Shown here piece after piece: positions 31,924 through 44,757 of a DNA stretch of 64,000 nucleotides (the stretch's first letter is position 1; every line of letters starts with the position of its first letter). This DNA comes from Trichaptum fuscoviolaceum (Eukaryota > Basidiomycota > Agaricomycetes > Hymenochaetales > Trichaptaceae). The stretch is from NCBI GenBank assembly GCA_910574455.1, contig CAJSYZ010000005.1:7192001-7256000 (forward strand), in the 5' to 3' direction. A model generated the notes under the pieces. It worked only from the letters and a program-made list of their open reading frames with translations. It ran no database searches and was not told where the DNA came from. A program made the translations under genes and the position numbers.

Positions 31924-33245
31924 CCTTCCGCCTGTTGAGCTATGTTGTGAAGGATGCGCCAGCCACAAGCCGACCCGCCATCGCTGTCCGTCAAAGGAAT
32001 GAGAGCAGGTTGACAGCGGTTCATTGTGGCATGTGAAGCCTAAGACAAGTGACAAGACGACGACCACTTTCGCACGGATGCATGAAAAAAAAGAAACTGA
32101 AGAGGTATATGTTGTAATAAACTAAAACAATGTAGCAAATAATGAAGGGGATAGGGGCTAATGAAGTTAAGACTGAAAAGAAAAGTAAATAAACAGTGTA
32201 AAAGCCATATAAAAGGCTATAAAAAGGGAAGCGAAAGAGGTATGCATGAGAAATGTGAGACGATGAGGCTGAAACGGTTTCGGAAGTGATTTTCTCCGAA
32301 GATCGGAGGCATGGGATTGGATGATTCGTGATTTGTAATGCTTACTTGCTGACAATTCGATAATTTTTTCGCGGCCACACATCCCTCTACTACGCTACGC
32401 TTCGTGGCGGGGATACTTTTTACCTTTTACTTTTATGATCTACTTTACGACACGACTCTGTCTCTTTTGTCTTATAATTCTCACGACTACTGATGTATAA
32501 CGCAATCCAATTCGTTCTGTAAATACTAAACTATGACATAACCTGACATAATAAATCTCTTTATATGGAAATGCATCGTGTGTGTGAATCGGATACAAGT
32601 CCAAATAAGGAAATGAATCGGATACACTGTAATGACAGATTACGATACAACTTATGAGCTGAGGTGCCTGGCAGGTGTCTGATTGCAAGGAGGTAAAGGA
32701 GGCGTCCATTCGCTTCATTCGACCTCATCTGCCAGTGCTGGGTTTCGTCGACAATGATGTTCCTAACGGAGACTGAATCGACACCTTCCTCTGCCAAACC
32801 TGCATCTCCAACCACACTAGCGTTTCGTCCAACCCTACCCGTAACATGCCACTAAAAGCTGCAAGGCGTGCTCCTTTTCGGAGACCAAGTTCGCGATCCG
32901 TTCTGGACATTGCATCGGAGATTTATGAGGACGGTAATCAAAAGAACAGGCTGATATCGTTGGGGTTGTGGCGGACAACTTGAAGGTTGTGACAGGAAGT
33001 GTCGGAGGCGGTAACTTCAATTGAGACTCGCGAACCTGACGAACCGGAGTTCGCCTGTCTCTAATCAATTCAGTACGGAATGATCCATTATCTCCTTGGC
33101 CCCTTCTTCACTATTCTTACGCCATAAACTCAAGCGATACTTATTGATTTGTATCCCTGCTCGCCTACAAGATCAAATACTAGCTACCACACGACTGACC
33201 AAACCTAACATCCTCTCTTGCTGCGCTCATACACTATCAAATCCT
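31924..33245. other. No confident gene (1.3 kb)
   Basis: Only short overlapping open frames at 32560-33070 on the minus strand, without introns, motifs or a consistent frame. AT-rich 3' flank of the aldo/keto reductase gene. Confidence 0.5.
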
Positions 33246-34620
33246 TTACTCGTGACCTCGTACATTCTTTGGTTCATAACTATCAATATGATGCATCAAT
33301 ATGTGTCTGACGTTTCATCATCTGTAAACTCACGGTTCTTCGAGGTATCTGCTTTCCTCCTCAGTCAGTTCTTTTCCTGTCATGACACTCGCTTCAAGTC
33401 GTTCAACCTGTAAATTCAAGTCAACAATCACAATTACGAGGGAAGAGAAGATAAGAGCACGTACGGAGCTTAAGCCAACAATCGGACTTGAAACTCTCTT
33501 GTCAATCCATGCTAGCGCAACCTGGCTCATAGTCCACCCCCTTTTCCTTGCAATTTCTTCAACGCGGTTTATGATCGTTTTGTCGGCTTCTGAATACGTC
33601 TTTATGCCTTGCCTCGAGTCCTTCCTCGTACTCGTCGCGTTAAATGAGCGGGCCAGGTCACCACCATTCAAAGGTGCCCAAGGGATGAGACCTATACCGT
33701 GAGCGTTGCAGTATGGAATCATCTCGCGTTCCTAGCCATATCATCAAAGTCAGGAAGGCACAGGGAAAGGAGAAAAAAGATTGCATACCTCCTCACGATA
33801 GACTAGCGAATATTCGTTCTGCATGCTAACGAACTTCGTCCAGCCATTCATTTCCGCAATGTGGTTGAGCTCGGCGAACTGCCATGTCCGCATCGAGCTA
33901 GCACCGATATATCTGACTTTGCCACTCTCTACGAGATCATGAAGAGCTCTCATCGTCTCCTTCGCAGGGGCGTGTGGGTCATAACGATGGATCTGCAGAA
34001 GGTCGATGTACGAAGTTTCCAAACGCTTAAGAGATGCGTCGACGGCATTGAATATAGCCGCTCGTGATAGGCCGGACTGGTTGGCGTAGTCTCGGGTGTC
34101 CTCGAGGTTCTGATCCGTGGTGGGGATAGCTGGGTCATTGACGCACAGAAAGTAACACTTCGTGAAGATGAGGATTTTTTCACGTGGGATATCGTACTGA
34201 CAACAACGAGCACAAGAAAAAGTAGTTAGATAAGCTACTCCACCCTCAGATTACATGTCAGAGTTTGACGCACCTGCTTTATGAATTTCCCAATGATGCG
34301 TTCGGACTCGCCTTGAGAGTACACGTCAGCCGTATCAATGGTGTTTATGCCACGGTCCCAAGCCGCTTTGAGAAGCGGAATTGCCTGCGATGCTTTCATT
34401 AAAAAAACGAAGGAAAGCAGTCGATACATTCCACTGTACCTGATTCTCATTAAGGATCCACTTCCTCCAAGTATCGGAGCCGAAGCTCATAGCCCCAAAC
34501 TGAAAAGACAAGTCTCAGATGGAACGATACAATTCCCGCGGAGGTACTTACGATTGGTACGGAGACACGTAGACCACTAGCTCCAAGTCGGCGGTATACG
34601 ACTGGTGGCGGCGAAGTCAT
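33246..34620 (-). CDS. Aldo/keto reductase, intact, seven exons
   Basis: NAD(P)H-dependent oxidoreductase of the AKR superfamily, expected to be cytosolic. Exons 34620-34552, 34499-34440, 34384-34274, 34196-33789, 33731-33465, 33407-33334, 33279-33246 all join in phase and give 340 residues, the usual length for fungal AKRs of this type. The start is M-T-S-P-P-P-V-V-Y-R-R-L-G. The catalytic tetrad is visible: Asp60 and Tyr65 in D-T-A-D-V-Y, Lys93 in I-F-T-K, His150 in L-L-Q-I-H-R-Y-D. Other family marks: I-P-W-A-P-L-N-G-G, Q-V-A-L-A-W, S-S-P-I-V-G, and the C-terminal L-E-E-P-Y-E-P-K-N. Introns of 44-77 nt. The substrate cannot be told; closest in pattern to the yeast aryl-alcohol dehydrogenase/versiconal reductase-like group. 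Confidence 0.93.
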
Positions 34621-37600
34621 TTTCACGGAGCTAGAATACTGCTCTGTGGTTGAAGTTGTGAATGTTCGCAAAACGCTGAAGAGTTCGCAACCTGATTCCT
34701 CAGAACTGCATCGGTATATACCCCCTTGTTATTTCCGTGGTTGTACCGCTAGTTTGTCACACGGATAGTCTTTCTTTTCTTTCGCATGCTGATGAAGCGT
34801 AAATCATCCAGTGATGGAGCATGAACGACTGGTCTTCGTAAGCAATTGTGAAGGAACGATGGAAGCAAGGAATTATTCAGTTTTGTTCAAAGGCAAGTGA
34901 CTGACATTAGTAGCCGCACCGACACAAAATAGAAGGCTTACAGTGCATATCTATCATTTCAGAACAACTTTCCAACCGTTGAGTGGCGGAAGTAAAAGTA
35001 GGATCCCGGATTGCCGCAGGTCACAGCCGTTACTCCGTGCAGATTCCGTACTCTGAACGAAATTTTACTGTACACAGGCGCGGGTTTTCATATCGCCGCG
35101 CACACTGAAGACACTGGTACAGGTGCTTCGTTCAAGCGAAGGCGCACCTATATGCCAAAAAAGTAGTTAGTTGGAAAGTACAAACATGCATACGAGAATC
35201 TGGAGATCACACACAAGGAGGCCGCAGTTCCAAGTTTCCGCAACCGCAACCAGAAGTGAAATGAAATGCACTAGGTTAAAGGTGCTCCACTTTCGCAATG
35301 GGTTAACATAGACAGATGTAGAGAGATTGTCATCCCTGTAGCATCCATTTCAGATTAGCATTCAAAGGCGATATGTATGTGGGTTCGAGCACGTACCCGA
35401 GTTTTCGCATTCGAGTCAACGCAATATTAGAACTAAACTCAAAGCAGGTTGAGTTCGTTGTTGAGCTTATAAACCTGCGGATCAAGTGAACCATTTTGCT
35501 CAATAAAGATCGCAATAATGAATTAACGTTGAACGGGTCGAGCAGCGGTCCAAAACTGTTTAGTGGGTTGCAGCTGGAAAAAATTAAATCGATGCGAGAG
35601 TCCCCGGAGAGTGTTGTGATAGATCAGATATCAGATAGACGTGAGCATGTTGATAAGGACACTACTTACTCCTTGTAAACCGTGCCACCTCTTCCTGCCC
35701 ACTCACTTCCCCCAAAGTAACCTCACCAACGTCGCGGGAGGTAGCTGTATAGATAAAGCACGACTCCTCGGGCGCAAATTGCACAACCTCTTCCGCCCTC
35801 TGATCCACGTCCAGAAGTCAGCCCTAATCCTGTAGAAGAGATAACTTGTAGGTTACAGAATAAGCTCGAGATAACTGGAGCATCGACGAACCTGCATAGT
35901 GTGCTGACCTCCATCCTCTTCGAATCCAGCTCCCGCTACAGACTCTGCATCTCCTACTTTCAATGGCTCCTGTAATTCATGATCCTGAAGCTTGATGGGT
36001 CTGTAATATTATTTGTCCAATGATCCGGAAACACTACCTTTGGAAGATGGAGAGGCAGCATTCAACGATACGTACCTTCATCTTTTCTCCAGCCACTTTC
36101 AAGCTCGTACATCAACCATCGATGAAGATTAGCTGGCCAATGGTGCTTCGCATTAGAGGTTGAGATCGTTTATGACCCAGGCACCATGGTGATCGGCCAT
36201 GCATCCAACGATTTCGTCCTCTCGTTAATCGACTATGGAGGCAAAGACGATAATGTCGTACTAAAAGTCTCAAGAACTGTAAATGCAAGACAATATTGAA
36301 TGGTTTGGTTCCAAGTGATGGTGGTAAGGAAGAGAGGAACGTCTCTCCACTACGAACTTTACTCATTCGAATTTCCCACCAACACGCCAACAGCCCAACA
36401 ACAGATTTCAGTAACTTCAACCACTCTAGACACCTCTCATGATAGCTTCTTGTCATCATAGAGCGAGTAACATGTGTCGTTTTCATCCGGAACCTCCTCT
36501 GACCTACACACAACGAAAACATCATCTACACAAAACTTTGCAAACTACAAAACTGGTCTGCATGACTATGCCAATTCTGCACTCGAATGTTGAATATCCT
36601 ATGGTCCCATATGTAACTCAAATGTTAACTTCGAGCGGAGAGGAAGAGAGCGACAGGAGGGGAGGTTCGCATCTCGCATTCTCCCAGCAGCACTGCAGCC
36701 ACAGACGCGAAAGCCTTCAAGTTGTTTCTTCCTTTTTCCTCAAACGCTTCAAGTAAGTAGTCCTACTGGACTCCTACACACCATTCATGTGGGCTGACTT
36801 AATGTTGACGTTCGAAGACTGCCCGGCTCAGGTGAAATTATCTCTTGATCGAGATGATAGAGGTCTTAGTTGTGATCACAGTGAATGCGGAATTCTTAAG
36901 CAGACACTCCGGACGCAAGTAATCTGCGAATTCTGGATGCGGGTTCCAGTCCGTTCGTGGTACTCATTCCAGATTGCTCTTGGTTCTCAAGGCTATCAAA
37001 CTACGATTTTGAGAACATACATTTCTTGTTCCTCAATGAACCACACAACCTCATCTCGACCTAAGACGCCCTGACTCCTACCCGAACTAAGGATGGATCC
37101 AGAGCCTTGCGACGCGGTCTGAAAGAAAAGGACATTGCCATGGATAGATTTGTTCATCTATAGCGTGCTAGCTCACGATAGCGATAATACAGTATTATCT
37201 CCTCCCTTCGGCTTAGCCACATGGAACGTTGTCGGCACCCATCTATGCCAATACATGGTCGCACAGTTTGATACACGGACCCAGGCCCTTCGAGAAGTAA
37301 CAAAGGCAAGTGGGAGCTACATAAAAAGAAGTCAGTCAGTCATAAACATTTCTTTCTTATCACTTTCATGGTCAGAGCAGCGATGAAAGCTTCGCTATCC
37401 GTAACTCGTTGACGTCACTCACTGTTCAGCCAAATTATCTGATTGCGTACTCTTCGACACCGTGGACAGGGAATCCTTGTCTACAGGTTCTCCAGAAAAG
37501 ACTAACTAACAACTAGTTTATAACATTTCCAATGCATACGAATACGAATGCCATGAAGGCTTTCTTCGAAAAAGTATGCATTCTCACCGACAGTCGGGCA

Positions 37601-38100
37601 CCAAGCGATAATTATCCTGACCACCAGTTTTAGGAACTCAATGACATTGGTATCCTCCCAGATATAGAGCTAGGCGAAAAATTGGAGATTATAGGGTGAG
37701 GATAGACTTGAGTACAGATGTCTTAGATGTTATGGGCTAGGATCTTTTTGGCACATCTGACCACGGAATCTTATGTTTTCACGAACCGTATGTTCCATTA
37801 GCCTCATCTCGGCGCCGGTGTACTAAGACGCCGTGCATGTACTGCACTAGGTAGCTGAGATGCTGCGAGGACGTTTAGTGAGTAGTTACCTCGATCTCCC
37901 GCATTTTGACAACTAAGTCGGATGCAGTGCTATGATCGGACACTACCCGTTTTCTAGATTTTTGCGCGACAAAGGTACATATATCTTCGTCGTACAATCC
38001 TCGTACAGTTCCAACACTGGGAGCTATAAAAGTGGTCATCAAATCAACTTCGGGGTTAACTGAATTAGATGCGTGTCAGAAGGCATTGAATTCGGAACTC
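34621..38100. other. 3.5-kb region without a confident gene; possible exon remnants at 36.1-37.7 kb
   Basis: I recognise no protein family. Plus-strand pieces look exon-like: P-G-T-M-V-I-G-H-A-S-N-D-F-V-L-S-L-I-D-Y (about 36185-36245), L-A-T-W-N-V-V-G-T-H-L (about 37210-37245), S-F-A-I-R-N-S-L-T-S-L-T-V-Q-P-N-Y (about 37388-37440) and E-L-N-D-I-G-I-L-P-D-I-E-L-G-E-K-L (about 37635-37690). Each lies near plausible GT or AG sites, but I could not join them in phase. They may be a decayed multi-exon gene. Confidence 0.35.
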
Positions 38101-40314
38101 ATGGTCCTTATCTCCTCAATCACTTCGCTCCGTGAACCCATAGCGCCGATAGGTGTCTTGCTAAAAACTGTCTTCGAGGTATGTTTGTACATTATGATTT
38201 GACACATAACTGACACCTTTGCATGATAAAGTCAATTCTCGAAGTCTTTATATTTTGTTTGGCAGGATATGTCATTTCACGCCAAGGAATCCTAGACAAG
38301 AAAACACAAAGGGTATGCCGGACCTTTTCTACAATTAAATAATCTTATCGTGAAATTATAGCAATTGAACCGGCTCAATGTATCTCTTTTCACGCCGTCC
38401 CTACTGTTTTCCAAAGTGGCATTCTTCCTATCTCCAGGTGCGTACTGTCAGGTTCTTGCCCATGCCCACTCCCCTTTATGCACAGTACAATCTCCATACA
38501 AAAACAAATATACATGATTGCAATACATCCTTGCAACTGTCACCCTTCTGCATTTTCCTTGTCAGTCGCTCAAGCCTTCGCTAATATTTCACATCAAATA
38601 TTCCCAATCCAGCTAGACTTCGGGAATTATGGATCCTACCCATTTGCTTCATCGTTGTGACAGCTGTATCAATGGTAGTCGCGATAGCCTTGAGTAAGAT
38701 ATCCGGATTGAAGAATTCGCAAATGTGAGTTTCTGCATCAGCCTCTTTCAATTACTACCTGGAACTGATTCGCACCCATGTCTTACCCGCAGGAGCTTCG
38801 CCACAGCAGCTGCGATGTTTATGAACTCTGGTTCATTACCTATTGCAGTTATGCAGAGCTTAGTGGTGACTGTGCCCACCCTTAGATGGGGTGACGGTGA
38901 CAGTACAGAGTCTATGCTCGGAAGAGCCCTCACGTATCTGGTCATTTATAGTACTCTCGGCATGATGGTAAGATCCCTTAGATTCGTCTCTCACCTCCAG
39001 ATAGAATCTAAGACGGCATTCGCAGGTACGATGGAGCTATGGCGTGCATCTTCTTTCTCAAGCAGATCCAGTAGATGGAAATACTGAACAAGCCCGGGAT
39101 AATGATGAAGTACAAGGTGCACAACTCGAGTCTGGCCCACTTTTACCCGGCGAAAGAAGTGGCAGCTCTCAGCCATCGCTGTACAAAGCTGAACGTGCCG
39201 CATCTTCTCCTCTTAAAAACGCTGTAACAGATACCGAAACCTTGTGCACTAATGCAGGCGCATCAGTGTTTCATGAAGATACGTGGCATACGAATGGAGG
39301 GCACGGGGACACTTCGCATGTCTTTCATTCTTTCCCTAACACTCCAACGCGCTCGCCGCCCCTCCTCTCGAAATTATCTTCGCCTAGTACTCTATACCAG
39401 CTTGATGAAGACACGGAAGACACTGGTGGCAATCTTGTGCTTCCTTCTCCAGTCATTCGACGGCATTTAGGGCCCGAACTAACCTCCTCTAGGTTCCAAT
39501 CCGGGCTCCAACATGGAATGATTCGAGTTAAGAGGGTGTTTTTGACAGTCAATGCGTTCATGACTATCCCTTTGTGGGCTGCGGTGGCCTCAATCATCGT
39601 TGCATTGATCCAGCCGTTGCAGCATGCTCTAGTGCACGTGCAATGGATCAAGGGCTCTTTATCTGCTGCGGGGGACTGCTCCATCCCACTTACGCTAGTT
39701 GTCCTTGGCGCATATTTCTACACTCCATCTGAGACCCCGATCGATGACCAAGGGATGACCGTGGATGGAGAGAGCGGAAACACGGCTGTGCGGAGCCCCA
39801 ATCTCATACAGGCGAAAGGGTACGGGAGCTTTATGAGCAACCGCTGTGGCAAGCCGGTCGATAAATCGAACAGCCGGATGTTGCCGCAATGGCGAGGCGA
39901 GACTCGCGTTGTCATTATTGCGGTGGCTTCACGCATGTTCGTCACGCCGCTTGTTCTCCTACCGCTAATCTTGCAAGTAGCGAGAATGGGTGTTTTCCCT
40001 ATTTTTGATGAGTAAGTGCATTCAAGATCAGTCTTCTTCCGGCGAAGCTGATTGCGCCTATTAGCCCTATATTTGTTATGACGAACGTCCTTTTCATTTC
40101 CTCTCCGCCGGCCTTGACACTCGCACAAGTACGTCCTTTAAATGTCTTTTACTTCGGCTTCGTCTAATTTTGCTTTGCGTAGATATCACAAGCTGCGTCT
40201 GGCGATGCATTTGAAAGATTGCTCAGCAGGACCATATTTTGGTCGTATTGCATCGTCACCCCACCCGCCACTATAATCTACATCCTCCTTGGCCTCACTC
40301 TTGTCAAATTATAG
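38101..40314 (+). CDS. PIN-like/auxin-efflux-carrier family membrane transporter (ECM3-like)
   Basis: Integral membrane transporter of the Mem_trans family, which in fungi includes Ecm3-type endoplasmic-reticulum or vacuolar proteins. Exons 38101-38178, 38232-38312, 38362-38437, 38613-38724, 38793-38967, 39026-40011, 40065-40128, 40183-40314 join in phase to 567 residues. The N-terminal half has hydrophobic helices with family signatures: L-A-G-Y-V-I-S-R-Q-G-I-L, L-N-V-S-L-F-T-P-S-L-L-F-S-K-V-A-F-F, M-F-M-N-S-G-S-L-P-I-A-V-M-Q, G-R-A-L-T-Y-L-V-I-Y. A long Ser/Pro/Glu-rich hydrophilic loop (about 195-345) separates them from a C-terminal helix set with R-M-F-V-T-P-L-V-L-L-P and I-S-S-P-P-A-L-T-L-A-Q. 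This two-bundle layout with a central loop is typical. No damage seen. Intron 3 (175 nt) is longer than the others. Confidence 0.92.
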
Positions 40315-41446
40315 CATCAAGTGTCTGCCTCCAAAAAATATATCTATGCTCGTAAAGGATGCTTCGGTCATGTCAAGTTGTAAAATGCTGTTCAATGCAG
40401 CAATTACTCATGTGTAATTTCAAATATAGTTTAACACCCAGAAATTCCTGTCTCTGGTCAATTTCCCTTGGTTTTGAACTGGATTGTGAGTACTAAGCGC
40501 TATATGTATGCTTAACAAGGGTCTGTTCTTTCATAATATGATTTTTATCCGTACTTCATTATAATACCTGTAAAGACTAATGCAAAAGTTACTTCAAGTT
40601 GCCAGTGGTCTAAATTATATTTTGGAAAAATAAAGTTCACGACACAGCCGGCAAATTCCGGATCTGCACTTCAAGCTAAGATTTCAGTTGAAAGCTTTCA
40701 TCAAATTCATAGCTCGAATGTTACTTATGTCCTTCCTTGTATGTACAGTGCACCTCATAGCCACGAAGAATAGTCCTACCAGCACATATAGTCTGGCCTT
40801 GCTTTGCCTGTGGCCTCTGCACCGTACATCTGACAAGAAAACCTTTGGAATCAATCACTGGCATAGCAGATGCAATATGACTTTACGGTTCTCAGGAGCT
40901 GCTGCATTTCAGTGATGGTCATAAGCTGCAAAGCTTTGTAGACCTGTCTTTATACCTGTAATAGTTTGAGACAGCCTCCAATGTTTCTGGTGGTAGGTGG
41001 CAGACCACCCTCAAACTTGATCTGCAATTCAAGTTGAAGAGTGTTTATATCTGTGACTTCTGATACTTAAAGTGAGATCAACCTTGGGGTGATAGCAGCT
41101 TACTGCTTCCTTTTCCAATCCTGAGACCCCACCACGCAGTATACCGTCATGCCATGCTACTTTGTACTACCAAAGCACAATAATCTCACTCAATTTGTTG
41201 TACCAATGGAAGCACCAGCTATCTCCCATGTGTATGTTATGGATCTGAGTACTTATCATCCATTATCCTCTAAATTTACATCATCATTTACTCTTTGTCC
41301 TCCTAGTAATAACGGTATTGGTGGTGCTGCAATCATATAAACCTGATGCTGATGTAAGTGCTTTCGCCTTTACATACATACATTTGTCAGTTGGCGCTGG
41401 CTATTCTCAATATGTGACTGTGGAATTGGGTGGAGGATCTAGTCTG
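40315..41446. other. No gene seen (1.1 kb)
   Basis: Downstream spacer of the transporter. Only short open frames; a few ACTTCAAGTT-like words (40590, 41025). No repeat boundary recognised before the solo LTR at 41447. Confidence 0.5.
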
Positions 41447-43907
41447 TGTTACGACCTGGGGGCCGGGGCACGTTAGCGGCTTCCGGGACAAGGCCTGGGA
41501 GAGCACGCGGCAGCGGAGAAGGTGTAGGGGAACCGTTAAGGACGCTACAACGCCAACGGAGTCGCACAGGGAGCAGGGCTACGGGGGTGAGACGCAAGGG
41601 GGCTCGAGGCGAGGACGGGACGGAGTCAGAGTTGAGGCGGGGAAGGCAGAGTCAAGGCGCGGGGAAGGCAGAGTCGAGGCGCGGGGAAACGCACAGAGTT
41701 CGCGGAGCGGGGGATCACACGGCGGGATTTCAGGAGCGGGAAATCTGGAGCGGGGGATCTTACGCGAGAATCGCGACGTGGGGGATCAGCGTGGGAAGCT
41801 CAGAGCGGGGGCTCTGTCGGGAATCTCAGAGCGGGATTCTTGCGGGAATCTCAGGGCGGGGTTCATGCGGGAATCTCAGAGCGGATTCGGGCAGGGATCT
41901 CAGAGCGGGATTCTGAGCAGGACTCAAGGCGGGATCGCAGAGCGGGATCCGGGACAAGACAAAGACAAGAGAGCCAGAGAGCAGGCGTGCTCAGGACGGG
42001 AGCAGAGAGCTCAGGGTAACCGGGATCTCAAGGCAACACTTCTGTATCAGGAGGAGGTTCCCTAAGGAAGCACTCGACAAGTCAGCATTGTAAAACTACA
42101 CTAGAGACAGGACGGAAACACACCTAAGGAAGCACTCGACAAGAGGACAAAAGTGAGTGCTCCTTACGGTGGCAACAGGTATTTATCTACTGGGCAGAAT
42201 CTACAGGGAACGGGCATGCACAAACGCGCAACTAACTAGTTACACAATCTTGCGGGTGAAGGCCACGCATACAGTGACGTGAATCCGGGAACCGGGATTC
42301 GGTGCGGGGAACATCTGGGCAAGATCTAAGGGAACGAGTGTGAAGCATGGTCAAGTGAAGCAAAGAGAACTAAAGGAATGTAATCGTGCACGAGGTATTG
42401 AGCTGGCGCACGGGCAGCGGGGTAACAAGTGTGGGGGGCGGATGTAATGCATACATTGTCTCGGGATAAGTTGCAGGCAACTTCTGGCATGGATCAGGGT
42501 TGCGGGGGATCGACAGGGACCAACCTCGAAGAGGCCAGTGCTTCGATGTTGTAACGAAGCCTAATCGCGAGGCGCGCGCGGGGCAGGGCGACTAAGGACG
42601 GGGTTCGAGTCCTTGTGGACAATGAGATCAATCCCGCACACGGGGTGGCGGGAACGTGGTCTGCGGGCCGGGACGGGACGCTACTAGTGAGACTAGTTGG
42701 CAGGCACGTGCGTGGCCAGGCCAATCACCTGGGGCTATCTCAAGACGGGGTTAGCATCAAGAAGCAGGGAAGCTAAGGTGTTTCCCGTGGATGACGGGAA
42801 ACCAGCGAGATTCGCAATGGGATTCGAGCGGGGAATCGAGACGGGGTTCGACCAGGAATCGTAGCGGGATTCTTTCGGGAATCGTAGCGGGATTCTTTTG
42901 GGAATCAGAGCGGGGACTTAGCGGGGGTTGCGATGGGAATCGCGATGGGATCAAAGGCGGGAATCCTGCGGGGGATTTGCGCAAGGATTCGCGACGGGAC
43001 GCAAGGCGGGAAACGAGCAGGATTTCGACTGGGATCATGCGGGGGAAAGGAGCGGGATTCCAACCGGGAAGCGAGCGGGGTTTCTACCGGGACAAGCGGG
43101 GGAGTCTGGCGGGACTCTAGTCGGGAAACGAGCGGGGGAGTCTTGACAGGACTCCAACCGGGAATGAGCATGGGTTGCGGGATTGTCAGAGGGGACGCTT
43201 GACAGCATTTGCGGCGAGGCGGGATTCCTGGCGGGGCAGGCTAGGGACGAACGAGGGCAGGTCGAGAGGCACGGGATGTCAAAGGGGTTAGCTAGGGCAC
43301 CGCGGCAGGACGAGCGTAGGGCAGGGTTCGTGACCGGGCAGGATTGCGGGACAGCAATCCTTGACCGCTGTTGTGTTGGCTTACTCAAGGCCAGACAGAG
43401 GTCGGCTTGGGACGCAGTGGATCTATCTCCTACTGCACTTCATGACTGTGGATGCGAGGCCGGGATCTGGTATCCGGACATAGTCGAGAACCTACGAGGT
43501 CTTGGGATAGCTATGGCTATGGCTATGGCTGTGGCAGGCTATGGCTATGGCTGTGGCTATGGTGAGTGACTTCGGGACTATGGCGAGGTACTGGGTTTGC
43601 TGGGGCGGGGAACAGAGCATGACGGGAGCGGGGAGCGAGCGGGGGATCATCCTAGAGTCGGGGGAATGACAAGGCGGGCTAGGGATGGATCGAGACGAGG
43701 AGACGTGGGCGAGGACAAGCAGGGCGAGGAGGTCGTAGCAGGGCGGAACTCTTAGCAGGAGAATGCATGGCAAAGCAGAGGTTCTTCCGGGATCAGAGAG
43801 CGGGGGATCCTTTCGGGATCTAGCCAAGGTTGCAATCCTGGGTTTCAGTATATGGGATTCTGTTCAGGATTGCCTTAGACATGTTGGGGTCCTGGGGGAT
43901 CCCGACA
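41447..43907 (-). mobile_element. Giant solo LTR (2.46 kb) of a chromovirus relative
   Basis: On the minus strand it starts TGTCGGGATCCCCCAGG (43907) and ends GGTCGTAACA (41447), matching the ends of the chromovirus LTR at 12435-13253 (TGTCGAGATCCCAGG...GGTCGTAACA). The R region is also conserved: GTAAGGAGCAC, CACTTTTGTCCT (reverse complement at 42144-42155) and two copies of AGTGCTTCCTTAGG. It is three times longer than that LTR because of GGGATTC/GGGAATC/AGCGGG-rich repetition at 41640-41960 and 42780-43860. No coding domain lies within and no clear 5-bp target duplication was found (gtctg vs gtgaa). The ORFs read through it are repeat products. Confidence 0.75.
43508..43564 (+). repeat. 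GGCTAT/GGCTGT hexanucleotide array
   Basis: About nine near-perfect GCTATG hexamers with GCTGTG variants, inside the long LTR. Confidence 0.85.
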
Positions 43908-44757
43908 GTGAAGTTGCATCCCAATAAGGTGTGTTTGACCTTTTTCTGAGTTACGGTGTTTAATCTGATATCTCTTTTACCTGACCAGTGGATATGTCTA
44001 ATATCACGCTGGAGATGATTGCTTGTGGCATTCTCGCTGCGCTGAATGACGCTTCAAGTTTTCTTGCATGCAAACATTGATTTGCATCACGGCATGCTCA
44101 CTGTATTGATTCCTCCCTCGAACCCTCGCAGCAGCATGACCATCACCTTGGCTGATGTATTCACTATACAAATGGGATTTGATACCTTAAATCAAGCAAT
44201 ATGTTTTTTTATTACAAAATGACATGCATAAAGAAGCTCTCACGTTCACCTCATCTCTTGATATCCCATCTGGGCTTTCGCTGTCAATGCTGGTACGTAC
44301 CACAAGAGGACTCTTGTCTTGCGCTGCTTAAAATTGAAAGTGCAGTAAGTGCTTGCACCATTTATTATGTGAACTTGATTTTCTGAATCATCAACAGTAT
44401 ATTCAATGGCAAATTGAGCGTCGCGCCTCATATTATGGCCTGCTTGGGAACGCTCAAGTTGCTACGGAGACATACAAGCGGTGGTCGTCAAGTGTCATGA
44501 CCAGCCTGCTATTGCTTTGAATTCAAGTCCAATGAAGGTTTGATCCCTCCTACCTAGCAACAACCCCTAAGTTGACGACCAAAGATTGCAAACAGAATAA
44601 CACAATGTATATGTAGTCCTCAAGAACACCCCAATCACTCTTGACTCACAACTACGAAACTCTACAGCAAAAGGCTCTTGAGCTTCTAACATGATATCTT
44701 ACGCTGTCAACCAACCGTCAGTTGACTCTTGGGTGTACAACAAGGTGAACTCAATTT
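43908..44757. other. No gene seen (0.85 kb)
   Basis: No supported ORF, splice pattern or repeat. A short segment near 44397-44520 could be a coding relic (I-Q-W-Q-I-E-R-R-A), but too little remains to judge. Confidence 0.4.

Noticed and set aside
41430..43570. Long Gly/Arg-rich ORFs (211, 156, 128 codons)
   Set aside because: They arise from GGGATTC/GCGGGA repetition in the long LTR and are open in several frames at once.
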